NCBI RefSeq assembly: GCF_000012745.1
Contig: NC_007404.1
Span: 2,418,001 to 2,482,000 of the forward strand
DNA length: 64,000 nt
DNA from: Thiobacillus denitrificans ATCC 25259
Lineage (GTDB): Bacteria > Pseudomonadota > Gammaproteobacteria > Burkholderiales > Thiobacillaceae
Reading direction: 5' to 3'
Part shown: positions 10,761-20,063 of the stretch, piece by piece
Position numbering within the stretch: the first letter of the stretch is position 1
How the letters are laid out: every line of letters starts with the position of its first letter
The notes under the pieces: model-generated
Told to the model about the DNA's origin: nothing
The model's database searches: none
The model's input: only the letters and a program-made list of their open reading frames with translations
Position numbers and translations under genes: made by a program

Positions 10761-11468
10761 TCAGCCCTTGCCCTGGGGCACGAACAGATAACCCTGCCCG
10801 CGCTGGGTGCGGATGTAGGCGGGGTTCGTCGGGTCGTCCTCGATTTTCTTGCGCAGGCGGTTGACCCGCACGTCGATGCTGCGGTCGAACGGGTCGCGCT
10901 CGAAGCCGCGCAGCTGATCCATGAGCCAGTCGCGTGACAAGGCGCGGTTGGCGTGCCTGACGAAGATTTCGAGCAACTCGTATTCGCCGCCGGTGAGCGG
11001 GATTTCGACCCCATCCCGGCTCAGCATGCGGGCGTCGAGATTGACGCTGAAAGGTCCGAAGCGGACCAGGCGCGCGCTTTCGGTCGGCTCGGCGGCGGTG
11101 GGCTGGCGACGCAACACGGCCCGGATCCGCGCCAGCAGTTCACGCGGATTGAAGGGCTTGGGCAGGTAGTCGTCGGCACCGACCTCGAGCCCGATGATGC
11201 GGTCGATGTCCTCGCCCTTGGCCGACAGCATGATGATCGGCGGAAAACCCGGCCGCGCGCGTAGCCGCCGCGCGACCGACAGGCCGTCTTCGCCGGGCAT
11301 CATCCAGTCGAGCACGACGAGGTCGGGCAGGCGCGCCGCGAGCAGGCGATCGAGCGCCGCGGCGTCCTCGGCGGTCTCGACCGCGTAGCCCTGGCTCGTC
11401 AGGTATTCGGCGACGAGCTCGCGGATGCCACGGTCGTCATCGGTGACGTAGATCGTCTCTTTTCCCAT
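10761..11468 (-). CDS. ompR: OmpR-family response regulator
   Basis: A 235-residue regulator with an N-terminal receiver domain (acidic D10-D12, phospho-acceptor D54 in VVLDWMMPGEDG, K104 in DYLPKPFNPRELLARIRAVLRRQ) and a C-terminal winged helix ending GYLFVP. The receiver output region is very close to E. coli OmpR, hence the symbol, but regulon identity is not implied. It is co-transcribed with the histidine kinase and divergent from three small exported-protein genes; the shared intergenic region holds a TTACA direct repeat that could be its operator. Confidence 0.88.
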   Translation of the reverse strand: MGKETIYVTDDDRGIRELVAEYLTSQGYAVETAEDAAALDRLLAARLPDLVVLDWMMPGEDGLSVARRLRARPGFPPIIMLSAKGEDIDRIIGLEVGADDYLPKPFNPRELLARIRAVLRRQPTAAEPTESARLVRFGPFSVNLDARMLSRDGVEIPLTGGEYELLEIFVRHANRALSRDWLMDQLRGFERDPFDRSIDVRVNRLRKKIEDDPTNPAYIRTQRGQGYLFVPQGKG

Positions 11469-11512
11469 GCGGCAACTATATCAGCGGCACGGAGCACCGC
11501 TTCCCACGGCGG

Positions 11513-11527
11513 TTACACACTGTTACA
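11513..11527. promoter_or_regulatory. TTACA direct repeat, candidate operator of the OmpR-type regulator
   Basis: TTACA occurs at 11513-11517 and again at 11523-11527, exactly one helical turn (10 bp) apart, within GTTACACACTGTTACA. Tandem half-sites at 10-11 bp spacing are the normal target of OmpR-family dimers, and this one also resembles the RstA box. It lies 45 bases upstream of the regulator's ATG and 91 bases upstream of the divergent gene at 11618, so it could control both directions. Binding is inferred. Confidence 0.5.
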
Positions 11528-11617
11528 AAATCGTCCCTGCCTGAAACAGGGCGCTTACTCCCCTCAACCACACTGCGAAGCGTGGCAGCGTAGCGCGCGG
11601 CCACCGATGGAGACGAC

Positions 11618-11959
11618 ATGAACAGCTTGAAACAGGCTGCAGGGCATCAAGGCAAGACTGCACGGCGATTCGGGTTCCTTGGACTGGCGGTTCTGGGACT
11701 CGCGCTTGCCGCGCCGGCCCAGGCCGCCCCCGAGTATTTTTTCGACGGCGTCTTCCTCGCCGCGCGCGACCGGTCCGACACCCGCGGGCGCGACGAACGT
11801 CGCGATCCGCGCGCCGACGAGTACTACCCGGAGCGGCGCGACCAACGGGCGAACGAGCGCGGCGCTGAACGCGAGGAGCCACGCGGCTACGGCTACGGCT
11901 ACGAGCGTCGGCAGCAACGCAGACACGAAAACGACGACCGTTCACGCGGCCGACACTGA
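11618..11959 (+). CDS. Small exported Arg/Asp-rich protein, unknown function
   Basis: A 113-residue protein. Residues 1-36 look like a Sec signal peptide with an extended n-region and cleavage after AQA. The mature part is strongly hydrophilic and low-complexity: many Arg, Asp and Glu residues (DRSDTRGRDERRDPRADEYY) and a Gly-Tyr repeat (RGYGYGYERR). It has no recognised domain and is probably disordered. It is the first of three consecutive same-strand genes for small exported proteins, divergent from the OmpR/EnvZ-like pair, and is a likely target of that system. Confidence 0.7.
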   Translation: MNSLKQAAGHQGKTARRFGFLGLAVLGLALAAPAQAAPEYFFDGVFLAARDRSDTRGRDERRDPRADEYYPERRDQRANERGAEREEPRGYGYGYERRQQRRHENDDRSRGRH

Positions 11960-11991
11960 AACGGCGAATCGACGCCATGAGGAGAGTAAGA

Positions 11992-12564
11992 ATGACTGCA
12001 CGCATCCCCACCCTGCTCGCGATCCTGCTCGCTGCAAGCGGCAGCGCCTACGCCGGGCATGGCCCCGGCGACGGCTTCACGACCCGCGCCCGCGTCGTGT
12101 CGAGCGTTCCGATCTACGAGAGCATCAGCGAGCCGCGCCGCGAGTGCTGGACCGAAACGGTCGGCTACGAGACGCGCAGCTATCGCGAAGGCAACGGCGG
12201 CGGCAGCGCGATCATCGGCGCAATCGCCGGCGGCCTGCTCGGCTCGACCGTCGGCAAGGGCGACGGGCGCGTCGCCGCGGCCGCGGTCGGCGCGGCGACC
12301 GGCGCAGTCGTCGGCGACCGCTGGAACCGCCCCGAGACGCGTTACGAATCGGTTCCCCAGGAGGTCGAACGCTGTCGCACCCGCTACGAGCATCGCGAGG
12401 TCATCGTCGGCTACGACGTGCGCTACCGCTTCCGCGGCCGCGAGTACAGCACGCGGCTCGATCACGATCCGGGCAAATGGGTCCGGCTCGACGTCGATTT
12501 CAACGTCGCCGAAGGAAGCCGGTACACGCACCGGCCGAACGACTACGACCACTGGGGCGACTGA
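11992..12564 (+). CDS. Glycine-zipper 2TM-domain envelope protein
   Basis: A 190-residue protein with a Sec signal peptide (cleavage after AYA). A glycine-zipper region follows (SAIIGAIAGGLLGSTVGKGDGRVAAAAVGAATGAVVGDR), as in SlyB/Rickettsia 17-kDa antigen-type outer-membrane proteins. There is no lipobox cysteine at the cleavage site. The C-terminal ~90 residues (REVIVGYDVRYRFRGREYS) form a beta-rich domain seen with this family. The start at 11992 has a GAGGAG ribosome-binding site; an in-frame ATG at 11977 overlaps that site and is less likely. It lies between two other small exported proteins. Confidence 0.82.
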   Translation: MTARIPTLLAILLAASGSAYAGHGPGDGFTTRARVVSSVPIYESISEPRRECWTETVGYETRSYREGNGGGSAIIGAIAGGLLGSTVGKGDGRVAAAAVGAATGAVVGDRWNRPETRYESVPQEVERCRTRYEHREVIVGYDVRYRFRGREYSTRLDHDPGKWVRLDVDFNVAEGSRYTHRPNDYDHWGD

Positions 12565-12605
12565 GCTTTCCCCCGCCCGCCATCCCGAACCTCAAGGAGA
12601 AGATC

Positions 12606-12977
12606 ATGCTACCCAAGCTTCTACTCGCCGCCACCCTGCTCGCCTCATCGGCGTCAGCGTTCGCGCACGACGACCGATACGGCCGCGTCGTCACGGTCGA
12701 GCCGCATTTCAGCATCTCGTTCGGGACCCGCCATCACGACGGCTTCCGGGTCCTGTACGAGTCCGGCGGAAGCCGCTACTGGACCCATACGCATTACCAC
12801 CCGGGGCGGGTCATCGTGCTGCCGCAACATCGGCATGTCGAGCATGTGTACCACTATCGCGATCACGACCGCGACTGGGACGAGCGCCGGCACTGGCGCG
12901 AGGGCGGCGACCGCCACCACCACTACGACCGCGGCCACGGCAAACATCGGCACCACAAGCACCATCGGCACGGCTGA
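12606..12977 (+). CDS. Small exported histidine-rich protein, possible metal binder
   Basis: A 123-residue protein with a Sec signal peptide (cleavage after AFA) and an AAGGAGA ribosome-binding site. More than 20 of the roughly 100 mature residues are histidine, concentrated in the last 60 (for example THTHYHPG, QHRHVEHVYHYRDHDRD and the tail GHGKHRHHKHHRHG). Such runs commonly bind Ni, Cu, Zn or Co, so a periplasmic metal buffer is a fair inference, but no known domain is present. It is third in the series downstream of the OmpR/EnvZ-type divergent promoter. Confidence 0.75.
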   Translation: MLPKLLLAATLLASSASAFAHDDRYGRVVTVEPHFSISFGTRHHDGFRVLYESGGSRYWTHTHYHPGRVIVLPQHRHVEHVYHYRDHDRDWDERRHWREGGDRHHHYDRGHGKHRHHKHHRHG

Positions 12978-12991
12978 GGCGCGGCTCCTGT

Positions 12992-13738
12992 TCAGCCGTG
13001 ATGCAGGACGAAGGCGACTTCTGTCGTGAAATTGCCGAGCCCGCGCGGGGTCGTCAGCGTCCAGCCGGTGTCCTTGAGAAAGCGCGTCATTTCGCGCGTC
13101 ATCTGCGGGTTGCCGCAGATCATCACGCGGTCCTGCTCGGGGTCGGGCGGCGGTAAACCCAGGCGCTGCGACAGCAGGCCCGAGCGAAAAAGTTCGCTGC
13201 CGCGCTCGGTCGTCGGAAACGGCTCGCGGGTCACCGTCGGCACGTAGTGCAGTTGTGGCTGGTCCATGGCCTCGAGTTCCTCGCGATACGCGAGTTCGGC
13301 GGCCGTCCGAACCGAATGCACGAGCACGACCGTTTCGAAGCGCGCGAAGATCGCGGGATCGCGCACGAGGCTCACGAAGGGCGCGACCCCGGTGCCGGTG
13401 GCGAGCATGTAAAGGACGCGCCCCGGCGACACGTGGTCGAGCGTCAGCGTTCCCGTCGTCTTGTTGTTGATCCAGACCCGGTCGCCCGGCTTGATCTGTG
13501 AAAGCTGACTCGTCAGCGGCCCGTCCGGGACATGGATGCTCAGGAACTCGAGATAGTCGCGGTCGGCCGTCGAGACGATCGAATAGGCACGCGCCACGAG
13601 CTTGCCTTCCTGCTTGAGTCCGATCGTGACGAACTCGCCGTTCGCGAACGAGAAATCCTGCGGACGCGTCACCGTGAAGCTGAACGTCTTGTCGGACCAC
13701 GGCCGCACCCACTGTACGGTTTGTTCGCTATAGGGCAT
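12992..13738 (-). CDS. fpr: Ferredoxin--NADP+ reductase
   Basis: A 248-residue FAD enzyme exchanging electrons between NADP(H) and ferredoxin or flavodoxin in the cytosol. The FAD-binding motif RAYSIVS, the phosphate loop region PDGPLTSQLSQIKPGD and the NADP motifs ATGTGVAPFVSLVRD and VMICGNPQMTREM are present, and the C-terminus ends FVLHHG as in the bacterial Fpr group. The ATG is at 13736-13738. It is the last gene on the minus strand before the convergent histidine-rich gene. Confidence 0.92.
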   Translation of the reverse strand: MPYSEQTVQWVRPWSDKTFSFTVTRPQDFSFANGEFVTIGLKQEGKLVARAYSIVSTADRDYLEFLSIHVPDGPLTSQLSQIKPGDRVWINNKTTGTLTLDHVSPGRVLYMLATGTGVAPFVSLVRDPAIFARFETVVLVHSVRTAAELAYREELEAMDQPQLHYVPTVTREPFPTTERGSELFRSGLLSQRLGLPPPDPEQDRVMICGNPQMTREMTRFLKDTGWTLTTPRGLGNFTTEVAFVLHHG

Positions 13739-13806
13739 CGCGGTTGCTCCATGCTGGATAGACGCTTTTTCGACGCCCGGGCGCGACGACAGTTCCGGCC
13801 CTGCGG

Positions 13807-15237
13807 TCAGCCCTTGATGCAGACGAGCGGCCTGAGCCTGGCAACTTTGCGCGCGAGGCCGGCCCGGTCCGCCGCGTCGACGACCGCCCTGACGTCCTTG
13901 TAGGCTCCCGGCGCTTCTTCGGCGACGCCGCGCGACGACGGGCTGCGGATCAGCACGCCCTGGGCCGCGAGTTCGTCGACGAGCGCCCGCCCATGCCAAG
14001 TGCGGCTTGCCTGGTGGCGGCTCATGGCGCGCCCGGCGCCGTGGCAGGCCGAGCTGAAGGCCAGCTGGTGGCTCGCTTCGGTACCGACGAGGATGTAGGA
14101 GGCCGTCCCCATGCTGCCGCCGACGATGACGGGCTGGCCGATATCCCGAAGTTCGGGGGGCAATCCGGGATGGCCCGGACCGAAGGCACGCGTCGCGCCC
14201 TTGCGATGGACGTAAAGACGTTTCGCCTTGCCGTCGACGGTGTACGACTCCTGCTTGCAGGTGTTGTGCGACACGTCGTAGACCAGCGCGAGGTGGGAAT
14301 CGGGGACGACATCCGCAAAAACCTGGCGAACGAGATGGGTAATGACCTCGCGATTGGCGAGGGCGCAATTCGTCGCGGCACGCATCGCGCCGAGATAGGA
14401 CTGGCCGAGCGCCGAGTCGATTGGTGCGCAGGCGAGTTCGCGGTCGGGCAGATCGATGCCGTGAGCAGGCGCCGCGAGCACCATCGCCTTGAGAAACTCG
14501 GTCCCGATCTGGTGCCCGAGTCCGCGCGAGCCGCAATGGATGCTGACGACGAGTTCGCCGACACGAAGCCGGAAGCGGTCGGCCGCGGGCACGTCGTAGA
14601 TCTGGGTCACTTCCTGCAGTTCGAGGTAATGGTTGCCCGAGCCCAGCGTGCCAAGTTCGTCGCGCTGGCGACGCTTGGCCGCCTCGGAGACATGCTCGGG
14701 CGCGGCGCCCGCGACGCAGCCGCGCTCCTCGATACGCTCGAGGTCGGCCGGACTGCCGTAGCCACGCTCGACGGCCCAGCACGCGCCGCCGCGCAGCATC
14801 GCGTCCATGTCGACGCTGTTCAGACGCAACTTGCCGCTACTGCCGACCCCCGCCGGGATGCTCGCGAACAGGCGGTCGGCCAGTTTTTGCTTGACCGGCG
14901 CAATGTCGGCGACGGTGAGGCCGGTGTGTAGCGTGCGCACCCCGCACGAGATGTCGAAGCCGACGCCGCCGGCGGACACGACGCCGCCTTCGTCGGCGTC
15001 GAAGGCGGCGACCCCGCCGATCGGAAAGCCGTAGCCCCAGTGGGCGTCGGGCATGGCGTAGGCTGCCTGGACGATGCCCGGTAGCGCCGCAACGTGGGTG
15101 ATCTGCTCGTAGACCTTGTCGTCCATCTGGCGGACCAGGTCTTCGTCGGCGAAGATGACGGCCGGCACGCGCATGCGCCCGTGCGGGCCGATCCGCCACT
15201 CGACCGCCGATGCCTGCTGCAAGCGCGCAAGATCCAT
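13807..15237 (-). CDS. rtcB: RNA-splicing ligase RtcB
   Basis: GTP- and Mn-dependent ligase joining RNA 3'-phosphate or 2',3'-cyclic phosphate ends to 5'-OH ends. The 476-residue protein has the diagnostic motifs AMPDAHWGYGFPIGGVAA, GVGFDISCGVR, the metal site SIHCGSRGLGHQ and the guanylylated-histidine motif CHGAGRAMSR. All key residues are present and the length is normal. The ATG begins one base after the stop of the Cca-archease fusion gene, so the two are certainly co-transcribed. No rtcA or RtcR regulator is nearby, so this is not the classical E. coli rtcBA arrangement. Confidence 0.96.
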   Translation of the reverse strand: MDLARLQQASAVEWRIGPHGRMRVPAVIFADEDLVRQMDDKVYEQITHVAALPGIVQAAYAMPDAHWGYGFPIGGVAAFDADEGGVVSAGGVGFDISCGVRTLHTGLTVADIAPVKQKLADRLFASIPAGVGSSGKLRLNSVDMDAMLRGGACWAVERGYGSPADLERIEERGCVAGAAPEHVSEAAKRRQRDELGTLGSGNHYLELQEVTQIYDVPAADRFRLRVGELVVSIHCGSRGLGHQIGTEFLKAMVLAAPAHGIDLPDRELACAPIDSALGQSYLGAMRAATNCALANREVITHLVRQVFADVVPDSHLALVYDVSHNTCKQESYTVDGKAKRLYVHRKGATRAFGPGHPGLPPELRDIGQPVIVGGSMGTASYILVGTEASHQLAFSSACHGAGRAMSRHQASRTWHGRALVDELAAQGVLIRSPSSRGVAEEAPGAYKDVRAVVDAADRAGLARKVARLRPLVCIKG

Positions 15238-15238
15238 G

Positions 15239-16867
15239 TCACACGTCCACGATGCACTGGGCCTGCCATTGCCCGGTTTCGTCTCTCCCTACCTTCAGGC
15301 CAGTATAGGTCGCGCCCTTGATCTCGACGACGGGTTGATGCCTGGGCGCGTCGACGGCCTCGCCCCAGGCTTTCGCGTACAAACGGCGGCGGTCGAGGTG
15401 CACCTCGAAACGGCCGAAGAGCATATGGCGAACCGCCATTTCGTAGATCAGCGCGTTGAGCCAGTCGACGAGCAGAAGCTCGTCGTCAGCGGCGTCGCAG
15501 CGTATCTCGACGCAGGTTTCCGTCGCGACCCGCGCGGGGTCGGTAATCACCGCCGTCATCGCGACGGCCACCTGCTCGAAGGCGGCCGCCAGATCGGGGC
15601 CGATGCCGCGCACACCGATGTCGGCTTCATGCGAGAACTGTTCCCAGCGGCTCGCGCGACTGCGCCGCCACCGGTTCACTGCCTCCACGCGCGCCGCGAG
15701 TATCGCTTCACGAATTCTCACCGACTCAACGCTGCGCGCGACCGCAGCCGCGTCGATCTGCTGCGCCGTGTGCAACGCCTGCCGCAGGTATTGCGGCGGC
15801 GGGTAAGTCTTGTCCGCGTAGCCGGGCCGCCCGCGGAAATCACATTCACAGGCTTCCAGAAAATGTTCGAAGCGTTCGGGGCGGCGGAAGGCATCGACGC
15901 GTTCGAGCAGTTCGACGATCGTGCGCGGTCGCAATTCGAGCGCACGATGTACGTTGCCATGATCGCGCGCTACCGCGACCGCGAGTTCGCGGCACTCGGC
16001 GGGTGCGCGCAGGCGCTCGCTCAGCGCGCGCACGAGTCTCACGCTCGCGCCTTCGTGGCCGTGGTGCCTGGGCCACAATTCGGGCGAGGTCTCGCCCTTG
16101 CCGAGGTCGTGGGTCAGGGCCGCGAAGCGCACGGCCAGGTTCGCGCCCTGCCGCGCCGCCCAGTCGATCACGAGCATGACGTGGATCCCCGTGTCGACCT
16201 CGGGATGATGCTCGGGCGGCTGCGGCACGCCGAACAGGCGGTCGACTTCGGGAAGCATCCGGGCGAGCGCGCCGCAGTCGCGCAGCACCGCGAACATGCG
16301 CGACGGCTGCGTCTCCATGAGGCCGCGGGCGATCTCCTGCCAGACGCGTTCGGCGACCAGTGCGTCGACTTCGCCGCTGTCGACCATGCGCCGCATCAAG
16401 GCATTGGTTTCCGGGGCGACGGTGAATTCGGTGAAGCGCGCGGCGAAGCGCGCGACGCGCAGGATGCGGACCGGATCCTCGGCGAAGGCCTCGCTGACGT
16501 GGCGGAAGGTCTTCGCCGCGAGGTCCGCCTGGCCATCGTAGGGGTCGATCAGGGTCCCACTTTCGTCCTCGGCGATCGCGTTGATCGTGAGGTCGCGCCG
16601 CGCCAAGTCCTCTTCGAGGGTGACCTCGGGCGCCGCATGCACGACGAAGCCCTTGTAGCCGCGGCCGGATTTGCGCTCGGTGCGCGCGAGCGCATACTCC
16701 TCGTGGGTGTGCGGATGAAGGAAGACAGGGAAGTCCTTGCCGACCGGCCGAAAGCCCGCCGCCAGCATCTCGTCGGGGGTGGCGCCGACGACGACGTGGT
16801 CGCGGTCGCTGACCTGCAGGCCCAGCAAGCGGTCGCGCACCGCGCCGCCGACGACGTAGGTCTTCAT
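15239..16867 (-). CDS. cca: CCA-adding tRNA nucleotidyltransferase fused to archease
   Basis: A 542-residue fusion. Residues 1 to ~400 are a class II CCA enzyme as in E. coli: GGAVRD (7-12), catalytic D21/D23 in [36 protein letters not shown], and an HD domain with THDLGKGE. Residues ~406-542 (DNA ~15239-15652) are a complete archease: [10 protein letters not shown] near the start, the central [12 protein letters not shown] helix, and the ending [11 protein letters not shown]...WQAQCIVDV. No stop or in-frame ATG lies at the junction ([12 protein letters not shown]), so one polypeptide is expected; an internal GTG could add a free archease. Archease activates RtcB, encoded one base downstream. 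Confidence 0.9.
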   Translation of the reverse strand: MKTYVVGGAVRDRLLGLQVSDRDHVVVGATPDEMLAAGFRPVGKDFPVFLHPHTHEEYALARTERKSGRGYKGFVVHAAPEVTLEEDLARRDLTINAIAEDESGTLIDPYDGQADLAAKTFRHVSEAFAEDPVRILRVARFAARFTEFTVAPETNALMRRMVDSGEVDALVAERVWQEIARGLMETQPSRMFAVLRDCGALARMLPEVDRLFGVPQPPEHHPEVDTGIHVMLVIDWAARQGANLAVRFAALTHDLGKGETSPELWPRHHGHEGASVRLVRALSERLRAPAECRELAVAVARDHGNVHRALELRPRTIVELLERVDAFRRPERFEHFLEACECDFRGRPGYADKTYPPPQYLRQALHTAQQIDAAAVARSVESVRIREAILAARVEAVNRWRRSRASRWEQFSHEADIGVRGIGPDLAAAFEQVAVAMTAVITDPARVATETCVEIRCDAADDELLLVDWLNALIYEMAVRHMLFGRFEVHLDRRRLYAKAWGEAVDAPRHQPVVEIKGATYTGLKVGRDETGQWQAQCIVDV

Positions 16868-16883
16868 GTCATGCGCGGGGCGC

Positions 16884-17921
16884 CTAGCGGCGGGCGGTCT
16901 CGCGGTAGTCCTCGTAGCGCGCGCGCGGCGTGTCGGCGCGCAGGTATTCGGGCGCGATCGCTTCGAGCGAACCGGGTTCGAAGCCGAAGACCGCCGGCCA
17001 GCCCGCGGCACAGACGTTGTCCGTTCCCATCGCGTAGTAGTTGTCGCGGGTCATCAGCTTCTTGCCGGGCTTGAACTCGAGCGCCCAGGCCTGGAAATAC
17101 GACGGCCACTTTCCAAGAGGAACGATGCGCCGGGGCTTGCCGGTGACTTCGCCGACGTAGCTCACGAGTTCCTGCAGCGTGTAGGCCCGGGGGCCGCACA
17201 ATTCGTAGGTCTCGCCAAACGTCGCGACGTTGTCGAGGCTGTCGGCGAAGGCGCGCGCGACGTCCTCGACGTGCACCGGCGCGAAGCGGGCGTCGCCCGA
17301 GCCGAGCGGCAGCACCGGAAAGCGCTTCAGCAGCCGGGCGAACATCGACAGGAAGGAATCTCCGCGCCCGAAGATGACCGAGGGGCGGAAGACCGTGACG
17401 TTGAGGCCGTAGCCGTGGATGAACTTGGGGCCGTTCAGATACCAGTTTTCGTGCTCGACGTGGCGACGGCCAGCCTCGCGCACCAGCGCCTCGCCGATGC
17501 CCTTGGAGCGCTGGTAAGCCGAACGCGAATTGGGGTCCGCGCCGAGCGCGCTCATGTGCAGCAGGCGGTGCACGTTCGCCTCGCCCATGGCATGAACGAT
17601 CTTGCGCGGCAATTCGATGTGGACACGCTGGAAATCGCCGCGCCGCGCGCTCGGCAGGTCGGCGCGCCCGACCTTGCCTTCGTGCAGGATGCCCACGAGG
17701 TTGATGACGGCGTCCATGCCGCGGAAGTGCCGGACGAGTTCGTGCTCGTCGTGGACATCGGCTTCGACCACTTCGACGGTCGGCAGCAGAATGAGCTCCT
17801 TGGCGGTTTCGCGGCGCCGGGACAGCACGCGCACATTGAGCCCGCGCGCGGCGAGCTGGCTGACGAGGTGGGTACCGACGAAGCCGGAGCCGCCGAGAAC
17901 GCAAATGCGCTGAATCTTCAT
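16884..17921 (-). CDS. NDUFA9-like NAD(P)-dependent SDR protein
   Basis: A 345-residue atypical short-chain dehydrogenase/epimerase of the complex I NDUFA9-like family. The Rossmann motif [10 protein letters not shown] is at residues 10-19, with [12 protein letters not shown] and [13 protein letters not shown] further on. Between REAG and [10 protein letters not shown] there is an extra ~21-residue segment ([21 protein letters not shown]) usually absent. Bacterial members are often membrane- or quinone-associated with unclear catalytic role. It ends 16 bases before the cca-archease start and may head that operon. Confidence 0.83.
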   Translation of the reverse strand: MKIQRICVLGGSGFVGTHLVSQLAARGLNVRVLSRRRETAKELILLPTVEVVEADVHDEHELVRHFRGMDAVINLVGILHEGKVGRADLPSARRGDFQRVHIELPRKIVHAMGEANVHRLLHMSALGADPNSRSAYQRSKGIGEALVREAGRRHVEHENWYLNGPKFIHGYGLNVTVFRPSVIFGRGDSFLSMFARLLKRFPVLPLGSGDARFAPVHVEDVARAFADSLDNVATFGETYELCGPRAYTLQELVSYVGEVTGKPRRIVPLGKWPSYFQAWALEFKPGKKLMTRDNYYAMGTDNVCAAGWPAVFGFEPGSLEAIAPEYLRADTPRARYEDYRETARR

Positions 17922-17964
17922 GGAATCGTGTGCAGGAATATAGGGATAGAAGGCAGCGCCGATT

Positions 17965-19929
17965 TTAATCGTCCGTCTGACCGAGTTCCAGAGAGCCTTG
18001 TGGTTCCGTGAGGGCCGCGAGCGGAATCCTGCGCGGCGGCACGACGCCGAGCCGGTCTTTCAACAACACCGACGGCTGGCCAAAGCGCACCGCGTAGTAC
18101 ATCGCGTTGCTCATCACCTTCTTGACGTAATCGCGCGTCTCGGCGAAGGGGATCGACTCGATGTAGACCGCGGCTTCCATCGCCGCCGTGTCGCGCCAGC
18201 GTTGCGCGCGCCCGGGGCCGGCGTTGTAGGCGGCCGTGGCAAGCACCGGCGAGCCGTCCAGCGACGTCTGCACGTGCTTGAGGTAATACGCCCCGAACTG
18301 GATATTGCGTGCCGGGTCGCGCATCTCACGCGGGTCGAATTTGCGGATGCCGAGCCGTTGCGCGATCCAGCGTGCCGTCGCCGGCATGATCTGCATCAGG
18401 CCCGCGGCACCCACGCTCGAACGTGCCACGTTGACGAAGCGGCTTTCCTGCCGCATCAAGCCGAACACCCAGGCTTCGTCGATGCCGTTTTCGCGCGCCG
18501 CCTCGCGCGCGAGCTCGCGGTACGGCGCGAGAAAGCGCAACTCGAAATCGTGCATGTCGCGCGTGCGCTCCGCGGTGTAGATCGCGCGGTCGTACCACTC
18601 CTTGCGCCGCGCCACTTCCGCGGCGGCGAGGAGCTGGGCGTCGGTAAATTCACGCGTCGCCCAGTTCCACTCGAGCGTCGCCTCGTTGCGCAAGCCGAGG
18701 TCGAGCAGCGCGAGCGCCCGTGCGATACCGGGGTCGCGCGCCATCGCAGCGAGGTCGTCGCCGCCCATCTTCACGTTGGGCAACGGCGACTGCAGCACCG
18801 GGCCGAGTTCCTCCTGCGCGAGCTGCCCGTAGTAATGGTGCTCGCGCGACAGGGCCAGAAAAATGGCGTTCGCCGCGCCGCGCGAACCATTGGCCTGCAG
18901 CGCGCGGCCGCGCCAGTAGCGCCATGTCGCCTGCGCGCGCAGGTCCTCGCTCATGCTGTCGATCACCCGTTCGACGGTTTTCCAGTCGCCCGCACGGAGT
19001 GCTGCACGCACCCACCATTCGCGCTGGAAATCGGTCGTCTCGACTTCCCCGGCGGCGGCGAACCAGGTCAATGCATTCGCCTCGTGACGCCGCGCCGCCC
19101 AGGTCGCGAGGCGCGCCCACGCCACCCGTCGCTCGCTGTCGGTGAACTGCGGCGACCAGCGGCGCAGCGCCTGCTCCGCCTGGCTCGAATCCTGGCGCGC
19201 CAGCTGGTCGAGCGCGTAGAGCGCGATCTCGCGATCGCCGCGGCGGCCGAAATCGAGCTTGCCCGGGTTCGCGAGCAGCCCGGACGGCGCCCGGGTGGCT
19301 GCGTCGATCAACGCCGCGGAAGGCTGCGGCGACTCGGCTACGGACTGGGCGACGACAGCTGCGACACGCGGGTTGGGCGCGGCGAGTGCGAGACGAAAAC
19401 GCCGCCAGATGTCTTCGCTGCCGATCAGGCCGGCCTCGATGAGTTGCGCGAACAGCGGCGAGCACGCCGATGGCATGTCGCGGCCAGTAAACCACAAGGC
19501 GACGGCTTCGCCCTGACGCGTCAGGTTTCCGCGCGCCCGCTCGGCCCGGTACGCATAACACTGCAGCGACGCATCGGCCCGGACCAGGCGCGGATACTCC
19601 GCGAGGAAGCGCTCCCACTCGCCGCGTGCGCCGAGCGATTTGAGCCAGTCCGCGCGCAATGCTTCAGCCATGCGCGTGCCGGGATAGCGCGCCAGGAAAT
19701 CCGCAATCCGCGCGTCGTCGGTGCGGCTGGCGAGCGCGAGGCGCCAGTATTCGACGAGCGGCGCGAGCACGTGGCTGGGGGGGACGTCGGCAGCCGCGCG
19801 CTCGAGCTGCGCGACCCGACGCGCCGCATACGCGCGTTGCGCATCGACTACCGCAGCGTCACCCGATGCGCCGGCGGCCGGCGTGACCGACAGCACGCCG
19901 AGCAGGAAAACCAAGACTGTTCGAAGCAT
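17965..19929 (-). CDS. slt: Soluble lytic murein transglycosylase
   Basis: Periplasmic exolytic transglycosylase cleaving peptidoglycan to 1,6-anhydro-muropeptides. The 654-residue protein has a signal peptide (first ~21 residues), a long alpha-superhelical U/L domain, and a C-terminal SLT catalytic domain. The catalytic glutamate is in MRQESRF, followed by SSVGAAGLMQIMPATA and AAYNAGPGRAQRW. Length matches E. coli Slt70 (645). It is separated from the neighbouring SDR gene by 43 bases. Confidence 0.94.
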   Translation of the reverse strand: MLRTVLVFLLGVLSVTPAAGASGDAAVVDAQRAYAARRVAQLERAAADVPPSHVLAPLVEYWRLALASRTDDARIADFLARYPGTRMAEALRADWLKSLGARGEWERFLAEYPRLVRADASLQCYAYRAERARGNLTRQGEAVALWFTGRDMPSACSPLFAQLIEAGLIGSEDIWRRFRLALAAPNPRVAAVVAQSVAESPQPSAALIDAATRAPSGLLANPGKLDFGRRGDREIALYALDQLARQDSSQAEQALRRWSPQFTDSERRVAWARLATWAARRHEANALTWFAAAGEVETTDFQREWWVRAALRAGDWKTVERVIDSMSEDLRAQATWRYWRGRALQANGSRGAANAIFLALSREHHYYGQLAQEELGPVLQSPLPNVKMGGDDLAAMARDPGIARALALLDLGLRNEATLEWNWATREFTDAQLLAAAEVARRKEWYDRAIYTAERTRDMHDFELRFLAPYRELAREAARENGIDEAWVFGLMRQESRFVNVARSSVGAAGLMQIMPATARWIAQRLGIRKFDPREMRDPARNIQFGAYYLKHVQTSLDGSPVLATAAYNAGPGRAQRWRDTAAMEAAVYIESIPFAETRDYVKKVMSNAMYYAVRFGQPSVLLKDRLGVVPPRRIPLAALTEPQGSLELGQTDD

Positions 19930-20063
19930 CGCACGAGGGTAACATGCGCCCCGGCCGCCCTACCTGAGCGGAATTCACTACGATGACGTCGGCGGCGCCG
20001 CGCCCGGGGCCGTTCACCCGCGCCGCAAGCCCGCTGCCCCAGCACGGTAGGAGCGATCGTAGC

